Source of the DNA: Labilibacter marinus
GTDB lineage: Bacteria > Bacteroidota > Bacteroidia > Bacteroidales > Marinilabiliaceae
DNA length: 64,000 bases
NCBI RefSeq assembly: GCF_001659685.2
Contig: NZ_LXYE02000024.1
Location: 241,714 to 305,713, forward strand
Direction of reading: 5' to 3'
Made by a program: the position numbers and the translations under genes. This document shows, piece by piece, positions 40,030-52,130 of this stretch. Below the pieces are notes generated by a model that saw only the letters and a list, made by a program, of their open reading frames with translations, made no database searches and had not been told where the DNA came from. Numbering within the stretch: position 1 is the first letter of the stretch; every line of letters starts with the position of its first letter.

Positions 40030-41862
40030 ATGAAAAGTATAAGAAATTATATTGCACTGTTTTTGCTACTGGTTACTTTTACTGGTTGTGAGGACTTTTT
40101 TGAGCCAAACCTCCATAATACTTTGAGTGGTGAAACAGTGTTCAATTATCAATTAAATCCAGAATACGTACATGGTTTATATGTACCTGCTTATAGTTCA
40201 ATACCAGGATCGTATACAACTATGAATAGCAATTTTTTGGATTGTGCTACGGATAATGCAGTATCGAATGATTATGATTCTGCTCCATGGAAAATGTATA
40301 CAATTCCGGAGTATTTTACGTCTAACAATTATCCTTTTTATACATGGGGTAATAATTACGAGCGTATAAAAAACGTTTATCAGTTCTTAACTGTAGGATT
40401 AAACGACGATATTGTTTACTATACATCAAGTGAAGAAAGTGATAGGCAAATTAGAAAAAGAATTGAAGGTGAAGTTCATTTTTTATTAGCTTTGAATTAT
40501 TTTCAACTTTTACGTGATTATGCGGGTCCTGTTAATGGAACAATTATGGGAGTACCTATTGTAGAAGGAGAGATAAGTTTAGAAGAAGGAAGGCAAATTA
40601 AGAGAGATAGTTATGCGGATTGTGTTGATTTTATTACAGCACATATCGATACTGCTTTAACTCCTGGGTTTTTATTGCCTGAGTATTCGAAGGATTTTGT
40701 AGATAATAATCCAGATTATATTTCAGATGTTTATGGTCCTGATTTAGATGGTTTACCTACAACAACTGCTTGTTATTCATTAAAGTCTAGAATGCTTTTA
40801 TATGCTGCAAGTCCTGCATTTTCAGGAGGCGATGGAAATACTGAACTTTACAGAAAAGCTGCTGTAGCAGCGAAAGAAGCTATTGATATTTTAGGAGGCT
40901 TAAAGAGTGAATACTATAACCCCAGTAATATTGATGATGCCTTTTTTACAGCTGTCGATGATAATGATGAGTTAATTCTAAAGAAAAATGTAAAAAGAAT
41001 CGCTTATAATAACAATTCAGATTGGGAAATGAATAACTACCCTCCATCTCAAGGTTTAGCGGTAAAAGGAAGAACAAATCCATCTCAAAACTTAGTGGAT
41101 GCTTTCCCTGCGGCTAATGGTTATCCTATTGATCATGCAATGTCTGGTTATGATCCTCTAGAAGATGGTTTTAACCCATATGCGAATAGAGATCCTCGTC
41201 TGGATATGACTGTAATCTATAATAATTACTGGTTCCAAAATAATCAAATTCAAATGTGGCCTGGTGGAAATAACACTATTGAAGGTAATACAACCATTAC
41301 GAATGATCAACGTATTTCACGTACCAATTATTATTTAAGAAAGTGGATAACGCAGAATGCTTCTTTTTCGCCTGGTATTGCTGAGGAATTAACTTGGCAT
41401 TTTGTAGCTATGTTTAGAGCTGTGGAGGTATATTTAAATTTTGCTGAAGCTGCCAATGCTGCAGTAGGACCAGATGTTGCTATAAACGGACTAACTGCCA
41501 GAGAAGCTTTAAGAGCCGTTAGGCATCGTGCAAACTTACCTGTAGGTTCAGGGGCAGATGTAGCTGATGATCCCTATTTAGCTGGTTTGTCTGACATTAC
41601 AGAAGTAATTAAAGCAGAAAGACGTATTGAACTTTGTTTTGAAGGACATCGTTATTATGATATTAGACGTTGGAATGATAACTTGAATATGCCAGTTAAA
41701 AAGGTAGTTATTACAGGTGATGCTTCTGAGTCTAAATATGATTTTTCAGAAGGTGCATATCCTGGGCAGGTTGAATTACTGGAGTATATGAGATATGGTG
41801 CTATTCCACAAAGCGAAATATTAACATGCCCGAATTTAATGCAAAACGACGGTTGGAGATAA
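40030..41862 (+). CDS. SusD-like surface glycan-binding lipoprotein 2
   Basis: This 610-residue RagB/SusD-family lipoprotein (LVTFTGC, Cys near residue 20) has the EDFFEPNLHNT start, a VHFLLALNYFQLLRDYAG helix pair and the ERRIELCFEGHRYYDIRRW motif near the C-terminus that defines the family. It partners SusC2. The two dissimilar SusCD pairs in one operon may import different products of one polysaccharide. Confidence 0.93.
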   Translation: MKSIRNYIALFLLLVTFTGCEDFFEPNLHNTLSGETVFNYQLNPEYVHGLYVPAYSSIPGSYTTMNSNFLDCATDNAVSNDYDSAPWKMYTIPEYFTSNNYPFYTWGNNYERIKNVYQFLTVGLNDDIVYYTSSEESDRQIRKRIEGEVHFLLALNYFQLLRDYAGPVNGTIMGVPIVEGEISLEEGRQIKRDSYADCVDFITAHIDTALTPGFLLPEYSKDFVDNNPDYISDVYGPDLDGLPTTTACYSLKSRMLLYAASPAFSGGDGNTELYRKAAVAAKEAIDILGGLKSEYYNPSNIDDAFFTAVDDNDELILKKNVKRIAYNNNSDWEMNNYPPSQGLAVKGRTNPSQNLVDAFPAANGYPIDHAMSGYDPLEDGFNPYANRDPRLDMTVIYNNYWFQNNQIQMWPGGNNTIEGNTTITNDQRISRTNYYLRKWITQNASFSPGIAEELTWHFVAMFRAVEVYLNFAEAANAAVGPDVAINGLTAREALRAVRHRANLPVGSGADVADDPYLAGLSDITEVIKAERRIELCFEGHRYYDIRRWNDNLNMPVKKVVITGDASESKYDFSEGAYPGQVELLEYMRYGAIPQSEILTCPNLMQNDGWR

Positions 41863-41870
41863 ATTATAAA

Positions 41871-42764
41871 ATGATGAATATGAAAAAGTTAATATTATTT
41901 TCGTTTATGCTTGTTCTTGTTATGACGAGTTGTTATGACGACTACAAGGGCGATTTTGACTATACAGGTACTTACTTCGCGTATCAGTATCCTGCTCGTA
42001 CGTTTATTGTAGATACAGACGAAGAGGATATCAAATTTAAAGTGGGAGTTACTTTAGGAGGTAAGTATTCTTATGAAGGAGTATCTGAAACTGTATATTT
42101 TATGATTGAAGATACTTTAATTACCAATAACGATGGTTTTAAAGATGTTATTACTCCTATGCCTACTAACTGGTATACTTTATCTAGTGAGTCTGAATTT
42201 AAAATAAGTAATTCTAATGTGGGTTTCATTGATGTTACAATCAAAAGGGATTCTTTAATTAAATACCCTGAAGCATCAGGGAACAAATATGCATTGCCAT
42301 TTTTAATTACAGAGGCAACTACGGATTCTGTTTTGGATAACCGTCAGTATTCTATTTTAGTAGTTAAGTTCAAAAATCAATTTGATGGTAGGTATATCAT
42401 AAAAGGAGCTGATGTAAGCTTCAATTTGGACGGAACTCCAAAGGATACAATTGTTTATAATGACCCTGATGGTATCCGAGATTATGTATTTTTAAATACA
42501 ATAGCAAAGGATAAATTAAATGTACCAAGGGTTGGATTTACAAATGGTATTAATTATACCATGCAGTTTAACGAAGATGGTAGTTCAGTGCTAATGCCAG
42601 CAGAGGGGTCTGAAGTTTCTGAACTTGTGGGAGCTTCTACTTATGATTTTAAAACCAGAACGTTTATTTCAAAGTATGAATATACAATCAATGGTACTGA
42701 TCATTTAGTTGCAGATACTTTGATTTACTCTAATACAGAGTTAACTCTGGAAAGTTGGAATTAA
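41871..42764 (+). CDS. DUF1735-type surface lipoprotein in the SusE position
   Basis: The ATG at 41871, 8 bp after the SusD2 stop, is chosen because it precedes a lipoprotein signal (MKKLILFSFMLVLVMTSC). A longer frame overlapping SusD2 is unlikely. The 297 residues include a DUF1735-like N-terminal beta-sandwich and a C-terminal GRYIIKGADVSFNLDGTPKD domain. Proteins in this position usually bind the target glycan at the surface. Binding is inferred from position. Confidence 0.75.
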   Translation: MMNMKKLILFSFMLVLVMTSCYDDYKGDFDYTGTYFAYQYPARTFIVDTDEEDIKFKVGVTLGGKYSYEGVSETVYFMIEDTLITNNDGFKDVITPMPTNWYTLSSESEFKISNSNVGFIDVTIKRDSLIKYPEASGNKYALPFLITEATTDSVLDNRQYSILVVKFKNQFDGRYIIKGADVSFNLDGTPKDTIVYNDPDGIRDYVFLNTIAKDKLNVPRVGFTNGINYTMQFNEDGSSVLMPAEGSEVSELVGASTYDFKTRTFISKYEYTINGTDHLVADTLIYSNTELTLESWN

Positions 42765-42861
42765 GTATTATATAATTGTATAAGATATGAGACCATACAT
42801 AGAAAGAATAGAATTCCTTTTTATGTTGGTTTCATGAATCAATTAGTAAAAAATATATAAC

Positions 42862-44361
42862 ATGAAAAAAATATTATATTATTTTATGTTGATGGTTGTA
42901 GTTTTCTCATTTGCTTCGTGTGATGAAGTAGATTACAAAAGCATCGATATTACAACGGATACAAGAGAGGTTGAGCTCAAAGAGTTTACTGGAGACCTAA
43001 GTGGTCATATTATTGTTTCTGATGAGAAATCAGAGGTAATTAGTGAGGCTGATATGGGGGAGACTTTCTATTTAATAGATAACTCTACAGCTGCTGTCGA
43101 TAAAAGAACATGGACAGTTGAGCAAGGTACCTGGGACACAACTTCAACAGAAAAAATGTTCAAACTTACTTTGCCTTTGCCAGGAGAGATAACTGTATCT
43201 CTATTATCGGAACGTACTTCTGATGGAAAAACTATCCCTTCAGAGGTTACTATGCCAATTAATTCTATTCCTGTAACAGCTGGTATAATTACTGACCCAA
43301 TGCCAGGTGAAGGTGATGTTATTAATTTAAAAACAGGTGATATTGTTACATTTGCTGACAATAGCACTGGACTACCTGAGTTTTATGATTGGAAATTTGA
43401 AGAAGGTACTCCTGCAACAAGTGATCAATCGTCTATTGAAGTTCAATACCAAACACCAGGTGTATATACGGTTGATTATACAGCGACCAGAGAGGATAAT
43501 CCAGGAGAGTTTGTATCTGATCAGGTAATTAAAACAGGTTGGATTAACGTTGTACAACGTTATGTCAATATTGTTCAAGCAGTAGCAACTGATAATAAAA
43601 TTTTAATTCAGTATTCTGAAAAAATGATGCAAAACCTTCCAGCGGAGGTAAAAGATGAATTTTCTGTTAAAATTAATACGAGTGCAGGAGCGGTTTTAAC
43701 TCCAGCAGTTACTGCAGTTACTGTTGTTGATGATTATAACCTAGAACTAACTTTTGCTGACAATACGTATAGTGATGATAAAGTGTTAGTAAGTTTTGCA
43801 TCTAAAGGACATTTGGAGGATGCAACTACTTTTGGTATTGTAGAAGAATTTGTTGATGAGGTTTGTTTATATGGTAAAAGTTGGATTTTGGATGGAGGAT
43901 ATGAACTTGATGGTTGGTCACAAGGTACACATCCAGACAATAGTGGACTTAGTGAAATAGTTACAGATAAGTCATTACAAGGTTCACGTAGTTTACACAT
44001 GATTAAAGATAGCGGTACAGCATCATTTGTTTGTAATACAAGATTCAATTTAGAGCCCGGTGCTGAATTTATCATCGAATTTGATGGCATGAAATCTACA
44101 GCAAGTGGTGGTATCGAGTTCAGATTCACAGATGATGATACTGCTGGAGCTAACACAGATAATGGACGTATAGGTGATGGGATTGGAGGAAACTGGACAG
44201 GTGCTCAAAATTTTGGAGCTGGTGTTTGGAAAACCTTTAAGAAAGTTAAGACATATACAGGAGCAGGCCACGAAGGTGTTTATGTTTATTGGTTGTTCTA
44301 TGGAGATGGAGAAGTTTGGGTTGATAATGTAAAAATATATACTCCCGACCCTCGTCCATAA
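42862..44361 (+). CDS. Surface glycan-binding lipoprotein with PKD and C-terminal sandwich domain
   Basis: This 499-residue lipoprotein (VVFSFASC, Cys near residue 20) has an N-terminal Ig-like part, then a PKD-like domain (about 150-235, FADNSTGLPEFYDWKFEEGT and PGVYTVDYTATRE). A strand-rich Ig-like domain (about 235-330) follows. The C-terminal domain (about 340-495) ends in GEVWVDNVKIYTPDPRP, typical of carbohydrate-binding modules of the CBM4/22-like fold. Last gene of the SusCD operon, just before a terminator. It probably extends from the cell surface to hold the polysaccharide. Confidence 0.75.
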   Translation: MKKILYYFMLMVVVFSFASCDEVDYKSIDITTDTREVELKEFTGDLSGHIIVSDEKSEVISEADMGETFYLIDNSTAAVDKRTWTVEQGTWDTTSTEKMFKLTLPLPGEITVSLLSERTSDGKTIPSEVTMPINSIPVTAGIITDPMPGEGDVINLKTGDIVTFADNSTGLPEFYDWKFEEGTPATSDQSSIEVQYQTPGVYTVDYTATREDNPGEFVSDQVIKTGWINVVQRYVNIVQAVATDNKILIQYSEKMMQNLPAEVKDEFSVKINTSAGAVLTPAVTAVTVVDDYNLELTFADNTYSDDKVLVSFASKGHLEDATTFGIVEEFVDEVCLYGKSWILDGGYELDGWSQGTHPDNSGLSEIVTDKSLQGSRSLHMIKDSGTASFVCNTRFNLEPGAEFIIEFDGMKSTASGGIEFRFTDDDTAGANTDNGRIGDGIGGNWTGAQNFGAGVWKTFKKVKTYTGAGHEGVYVYWLFYGDGEVWVDNVKIYTPDPRP

Positions 44362-44395
44362 ATAGATAATATTTCTATTTCTATTTCTAATTTTC

Positions 44396-44425
44396 AAGGC
44401 TGCCCATTTGGGCAGCCTTTTTTTT
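44396..44425 (+). terminator. Strong intrinsic terminator of the SusCD operon
   Basis: AAGGCTGCCC (44396-44405) and GGGCAGCCTT (44410-44419) form a perfect 10-bp stem with loop ATTT, followed by a run of T. Confidence 0.92.
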
Positions 44426-44560
44426 GATTAAACCAGAGATGCTTAAAGCTACACAAGTGGTGCTTGAATTATATCGAGAAAGAGTAAGAATGCTTGTATG
44501 ATGATATCTTTGCTTTTGTATATATTGCAAATCTTAATTATTGTATCATAAATTTTATCA

Positions 44561-45361
44561 ATGAATATTCTTATTACAGGAGCTACATCTGGTATTGGGC
44601 AATCAATCGCCAATCATTTACACACTAAAGGTCATAATGTTATTGGTTTTGGTCGAAGGGTGGAGGATGAATTAAAGCAGGATGATATAAGTTGGTTAAA
44701 GATGGATGTGACCAAGGAGGATGCAGTTAAGAAGGCAATTGCCAAAGCAGTAAGATATTTTATGCATATTGATGTGTTGATTCAATGTGCAGGTAGAGGT
44801 GCAATTGGTCCTGTAGAGGCATTTACAGCCGAAGAGATAGAGGACGTAATGCAGCTAAATGTATATGGAATTCAAAGAGTAAATAGAGCTGTAATACCCA
44901 TCATGCGTCAGCAAGCAAAGGGGCGTATTATATTGATTAGTTCTTTGGCAGCAGAGGCCGGAATACCTTTTAACGGTATCTATAGTGCTAGTAAGGCCAT
45001 GCTAGAAAATATAAGTGAATCGCTGTGTTTAGAGGTAAAACAATTCGGAATAGAGGTATGTACCCTGCAGCCTGGTGATTTCAATACTGATGTATTTTCA
45101 AATAGGAAAGAGCCTGTTATTGATATTTCGTCACCATATAAGGAGCAGTTTGAGCGTATTAATGCTACAGCAACAGATAATGTTCAAAATGCTAGCGACC
45201 CGATTAAAGTAGCTTATAAAGTAGAAAAAATATTAAATAAGAAGAGATTAAAGCCAAGGTACAGAGTAGGAACGCCGCTGGAGTTGATAATGCCGCTGGC
45301 AAAAGTAATCTTACCATCCAGATGGTTTCAGAAATTATTGATGAGTTATTATGACCTGTAA
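44561..45361 (+). CDS. Short-chain dehydrogenase/reductase
   Basis: This 266-residue classical SDR has the N-terminal TGATSGIGQ cofactor loop, the CAGRG motif, catalytic Ser in ISSLAAEAG, and Y141-xxx-K145 in YSASK. The substrate is not evident. Its place directly after the SusCD operon, but behind a terminator, could mean a role in monosaccharide catabolism or none at all. It is soluble, with no signal peptide. Confidence 0.88.
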   Translation: MNILITGATSGIGQSIANHLHTKGHNVIGFGRRVEDELKQDDISWLKMDVTKEDAVKKAIAKAVRYFMHIDVLIQCAGRGAIGPVEAFTAEEIEDVMQLNVYGIQRVNRAVIPIMRQQAKGRIILISSLAAEAGIPFNGIYSASKAMLENISESLCLEVKQFGIEVCTLQPGDFNTDVFSNRKEPVIDISSPYKEQFERINATATDNVQNASDPIKVAYKVEKILNKKRLKPRYRVGTPLELIMPLAKVILPSRWFQKLLMSYYDL

Positions 45362-45596
45362 AACCAATTTTACTATAGCGTTGGATTTAGTAATTTTAAT
45401 TAAGTCATAAAAATATGCGCATGGCATCGTTCTGTAAACGATTTTTCAGCGAAGAATAAACTCGGAGGTTGACATTATAAAACCTACAGAAAACAAATAA
45501 CTTGGAGGTTCCTACACATGCTTGGCGATCCCCGCAGGTGACTTGCTCTTGAGAACGTATAACTTGCTTGTTCCCTTTGACAAAAATCGAGCAAAA
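45362..45596. other. Non-coding gap
   Basis: Between the SDR gene and the terminator of the LacZ-type gene I see no convincing gene, promoter or repeat. Confidence 0.4.
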
Positions 45597-45629
45597 AAAG
45601 AGGGTTTCACATTAAGCGAAACCCTCTTT
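45597..45629 (-). terminator. Intrinsic terminator of the LacZ-type GH2 gene
   Basis: AAAGAGGGTTTC (45597-45608) pairs perfectly with GAAACCCTCTTT (45618-45629). The T run is longer on the minus strand, so it mainly serves the minus-strand gene; it could also stop the SDR transcript. Confidence 0.85.
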
Positions 45630-45674
45630 TAAACTAGTCAAAAACTTTATTACTTTATAAACTCCTTAGTATTC

Positions 45675-48878
<3,204 letters not shown>

Positions 48879-48898
48879 TTATAAGTTAACAATTGCAA

Positions 48899-48993
48899 CG
48901 AAGATACATTACTTGTGTAGTTACACACGTATAAAATTACGATAAAATAAGGGGTTAATTTAAAATTTAACCGTTACGTTTTGGGTTAATTGC
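48899..48993 (-). promoter_or_regulatory. Candidate operators and -7 box of LacZ-type GH2
   Basis: On the minus strand CAATTAACCC (48993-48984) and ATTAACCCCTTATTTTA (48960-48944) are phased by 31 bp. The second is followed by TATCTTCG (48906-48899), one mismatch from TAnnTTTG, 49 bp after its first C. A palindrome TGTGTA-GT-TACACA (48914-48927) lies between. Confidence 0.5.
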
Positions 48994-49024
48994 CATATTA
49001 GCACCTAATGAAGGGCAACTTTTT

Positions 49025-49086
49025 ATATACCCCCTTTAATTGTTCGGATTATTAGTCGAAGAGAACTTGTGATTAGTTTATTTTTG
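49025..49086 (+). promoter_or_regulatory. Candidate operator and -7 box of the GH16-sulfatase operon
   Basis: ATATACCCCCTTTAATTG (49025-49042) is nearly identical to the SusC1 site. It is followed by TATTTTTG (49079-49086), a TAnnTTTG box, 49 bp after the first C. Confidence 0.6.
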
Positions 49087-49140
49087 ATATTATCAAAAGA
49101 GGTTTTGAAACAATGCTCAATCTTCAAAAAAATAAAACGT

Positions 49141-50316
49141 ATGAAAAAAGTTCTTTCCCTTATTTTGCTTGCGACTATTTGCACAGTCGTAATTTCTGCA
49201 AAGCCGCCCAAACCACCCAAAGGGTTTCGTTGGGTAATAAATACTCAATTTTCTGATGAATTTAATGGCTCATCCTTGGATGATTCTAAATGGTTAAATC
49301 ATTACAACGGAGGTTGGCAAGGAAGAGCTCCTGCTTGGTTTAATCCTGAGGCAGTTTCTGTTTCTGATGGAAATATGAAAATTAAAAGTGGGGTTTTAGA
49401 TAAGCCAAAGGGAAACGGAAAATATACCATGTATGGAGGAGCTGTTTCTTCCACTACTAAAGATGCTCACTTTGGATATTACGAGTGTAAAGCCAAAGCT
49501 TCGAAAATAGCTATGTCTACTACATTTTGGATGTCGAATGATAAAGTTCCTTTTACCGAGAATGATGATTGTGATAACGATAGCTATAGCCAAGAGTTGG
49601 ATATTCAAGAGGCTGTGGGAGGAAGTACTACACACAAAAAGTTTATAACTAGTATGAATTGTAATACCCACTATCGTTACGTAAAGTGTGGTGAGCGTAA
49701 AGAAACTTTTATTTCGAAGGGAACAGGTCATAAGTTACGCAGTGAGGTAAGCGATGAGTATCACATTTATGGGGCTTGGTGGATAGATGCTAAAGAGGTG
49801 ATGTTTTTTGCCAACGATGCTGTTTTTGATACCGTTCAGTTTCGTACCGATATTTCAAAAGAACCGTTTGACAGACCTATGCAGATTAATATGGTCACTG
49901 AAACTTACGATTGGCAACCTGCACCATCTGCTGAGGATTTAGAAAACCCTGAAATTAATACAGCCTATTACGATTGGATTAGAAGCTATAAGTTGGTGCC
50001 TATTAATAAAGTGGTAAAAGAAAAGTACGAAGTGGATGTATTCACAAACTCTATTGAGATTTCTACAAGTACAAAAAAAGGATATCAATTGGCTGATCTT
50101 GTGTATGCTGCTAATGAAGATTGTCAAGTGACTTTATATTTTATGGATAAGGATGGAGAAGTAATTAAAGAAACTAAGGTTCTTGCTCTTGAAGGCCTAG
50201 GACATCAAAGTACTTCAATTAAACTTAAAAAGATAAAAGGAGCTACTAAAGTAAAAGCTCAGCTTACTTCAACACAGTCGAGTAACATCGATTTGAGTAT
50301 TGAAAAAGCTATTTAA
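49141..50316 (+). CDS. GH16 endo-galactanase (agarase/porphyranase/carrageenase group)
   Basis: The ATG at 49141 begins a signal peptide (MKKVLSLILLATICTVVISA); upstream codons in frame add no signal. The 391 residues contain a GH16 jelly-roll with catalytic ELDIQE (E152, D154, E157), FSDEFNGSSLDDSKWLNHY and WQGRAPAWFNPEAVSVSDG, a pattern seen in agarases and porphyranases. A roughly 100-residue C-terminal strand-rich extension (from about 290) may bind sugar. It should cut inside a galactan chain outside the cell. It heads an operon with sulfatases (11 bp to the next gene). Exact specificity is inferred, not shown. Confidence 0.85.
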   Translation: MKKVLSLILLATICTVVISAKPPKPPKGFRWVINTQFSDEFNGSSLDDSKWLNHYNGGWQGRAPAWFNPEAVSVSDGNMKIKSGVLDKPKGNGKYTMYGGAVSSTTKDAHFGYYECKAKASKIAMSTTFWMSNDKVPFTENDDCDNDSYSQELDIQEAVGGSTTHKKFITSMNCNTHYRYVKCGERKETFISKGTGHKLRSEVSDEYHIYGAWWIDAKEVMFFANDAVFDTVQFRTDISKEPFDRPMQINMVTETYDWQPAPSAEDLENPEINTAYYDWIRSYKLVPINKVVKEKYEVDVFTNSIEISTSTKKGYQLADLVYAANEDCQVTLYFMDKDGEVIKETKVLALEGLGHQSTSIKLKKIKGATKVKAQLTSTQSSNIDLSIEKAI

Positions 50317-50327
50317 TTCTGTAAACG

Positions 50328-52097
50328 ATGAAAAGATTATTAGGGATTGGTTTTTTATTGATGCTTGCACCTTGGGTATTGTTGGCAAAAAACAAACCAT
50401 CAACTACCGAGAAACCCAATGTAGTACTTATTTTAATTGATGATTTAAGTCATTATGGAGTTACTGCTTATGGAGCCAATAAAGTAGGTTCTTTACGCGG
50501 AGATTTTAAAGCGGAAACCATTGCTACGCCAAATATTGATAAACTGGCCGAAACAGGTTTAATGTGCAGTAATGCCTTTGCTTACCCTTTATGTGAGCCT
50601 ACTCGAATTGCTTTAATGAGCGGCAAATATAATCAACGTAATTTTTTGCGTTGTAAGTCTCAACACAGTTCGGATGTTACCTTCGGAGATGTATTTCAAC
50701 AGCAAGGTTATGCTACTGGTATTTTTGGAAAATGGAAGCAAACGCGTGGTACCAAAGAAATCCATGGTAAAGATTATATTTATGAATTTGGATGGGATGA
50801 GTTTTGTGCCTTTGATGTGGTAACGGAAGGAAAGCGTTTTATCAACCCTAATTTAATTATTAACGGAGAGTATTACGATTATCAGATGCGAACGGATTTA
50901 GACCCTGTCACAGGTAGACGTTGGTACGGGCCAGATATTTGTAACCGCTATGCGCTCGATTTTATAGAGAAGAATAAGGAAAAGCCTTTCTTTTTGTACT
51001 ATCCAATGTTGTTGGTACACGACGAACATCAGCCAACGCCAGATACACGCCCTAAAAAGTTGTTTGATGAATTTGACGAAGGACGAAATGCACATAATCC
51101 TAAAAAGGGTGATGATAGAAAGTATTTTCCAGATATGATTTCTTATATGGATAAGCTAATTGGTAATGTGGTAACAAAGCTTGATGAATTGCAGTTAAGA
51201 GAAAATACCTTGATTGTAGTGATGGGAGATAATGGAACCAAAGAGTGCTTTACGCATATCTTACCCAACGATTCTATTTATCCTGGTAGAAAAGGTGGAA
51301 ACACCGATAATGGGCTTCATGTTCCTTTGGTATTAAATCAACTGGGCAAAATTAAAGCAGGTAATCATACCATCCGAAAATATGATGGTATGGTAGATGT
51401 TACAGATATTTACCCAACCATTGCCGAGGCAACAAGTGTCGAAATTCCTAAAAGTAATGAGTTAGATGGAATTAGTTTTTGGCCACAGGTAATGGGTAAA
51501 AAGGGTGAAGCCAGAGATGTAATATACACATGGTATAACAACAATCAACCTTATACAAGCGACAAAGAGTTATTGATTTATGCTTTTAATAAAGAGTTTA
51601 AACGATACGCACCTTGTACAGAATATCCTGAAGGCCGATTTTTTGATTTAAGAACAGACCCTTTGGAAAAAGCAGGTGATACTGTTGTGGAGCGTAGGTT
51701 TAAAGTGATGTTGCATAGTGGTTTGGATATCGCTAGGCTGACTAAAGAGCAACAAAAAGCTTATCATGAATTAGGTAAGATAATTGATTCTTATAAAGAA
51801 GAGGATGTACAATCATTAAAAATTGATGCGCCTAAGTCAGCTTTAACAATAGGAGAGAGCTATCAGTTAAGTTGCGCAGTAAAACCTACTAACGCCACCA
51901 AACGAAATATTATTTGGGAATCGAGCAATAATGCAGTTGTTGCCATTGATAAATTCGGAAACTTAAAGGCGCTTGGTAAAGGAAAAGCAACAATTTCTGT
52001 ATATTCATGGAGTGATGCTTACCCTGTTGCTGCCAATGTAAAGCAAACCTTTTCAAAATCAGGGATAAGTCATTCAATTGAAGTGATTGTAAACTAG
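50328..52097 (+). CDS. Formylglycine-dependent sulfatase with C-terminal BIG2 domain
   Basis: This 589-residue secreted protein (signal about 1-20) has the alkaline-phosphatase fold with metal-binding LILIDDLSHYG and the sulfatase signature CEPTR, with C89 as the residue converted to formylglycine. MGDNGTKE is a later metal motif. The last about 90 residues (SALTIGESYQL, KRNIIWESSNN, GNLKALGKGKATIS) match a bacterial Ig-like BIG2 domain, which may bind sugar or the cell surface. It removes sulfate from glycans. Second gene of the GH16 operon. Confidence 0.9.
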   Translation: MKRLLGIGFLLMLAPWVLLAKNKPSTTEKPNVVLILIDDLSHYGVTAYGANKVGSLRGDFKAETIATPNIDKLAETGLMCSNAFAYPLCEPTRIALMSGKYNQRNFLRCKSQHSSDVTFGDVFQQQGYATGIFGKWKQTRGTKEIHGKDYIYEFGWDEFCAFDVVTEGKRFINPNLIINGEYYDYQMRTDLDPVTGRRWYGPDICNRYALDFIEKNKEKPFFLYYPMLLVHDEHQPTPDTRPKKLFDEFDEGRNAHNPKKGDDRKYFPDMISYMDKLIGNVVTKLDELQLRENTLIVVMGDNGTKECFTHILPNDSIYPGRKGGNTDNGLHVPLVLNQLGKIKAGNHTIRKYDGMVDVTDIYPTIAEATSVEIPKSNELDGISFWPQVMGKKGEARDVIYTWYNNNQPYTSDKELLIYAFNKEFKRYAPCTEYPEGRFFDLRTDPLEKAGDTVVERRFKVMLHSGLDIARLTKEQQKAYHELGKIIDSYKEEDVQSLKIDAPKSALTIGESYQLSCAVKPTNATKRNIIWESSNNAVVAIDKFGNLKALGKGKATISVYSWSDAYPVAANVKQTFSKSGISHSIEVIVN

Positions 52098-52130
52098 ATA
52101 AACTTAAACTAATATCTTACACATTAAAAA

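Noticed and set aside
41826..41870. Longer start of the DUF1735-like protein overlapping SusD2
   Set aside because: The extra residues precede a proper lipoprotein signal that begins at 41871.
49069..49140. Longer start of the GH16 protein
   Set aside because: It overlaps the -7 box at 49079-49086 and would bury the signal peptide that starts at 49141.
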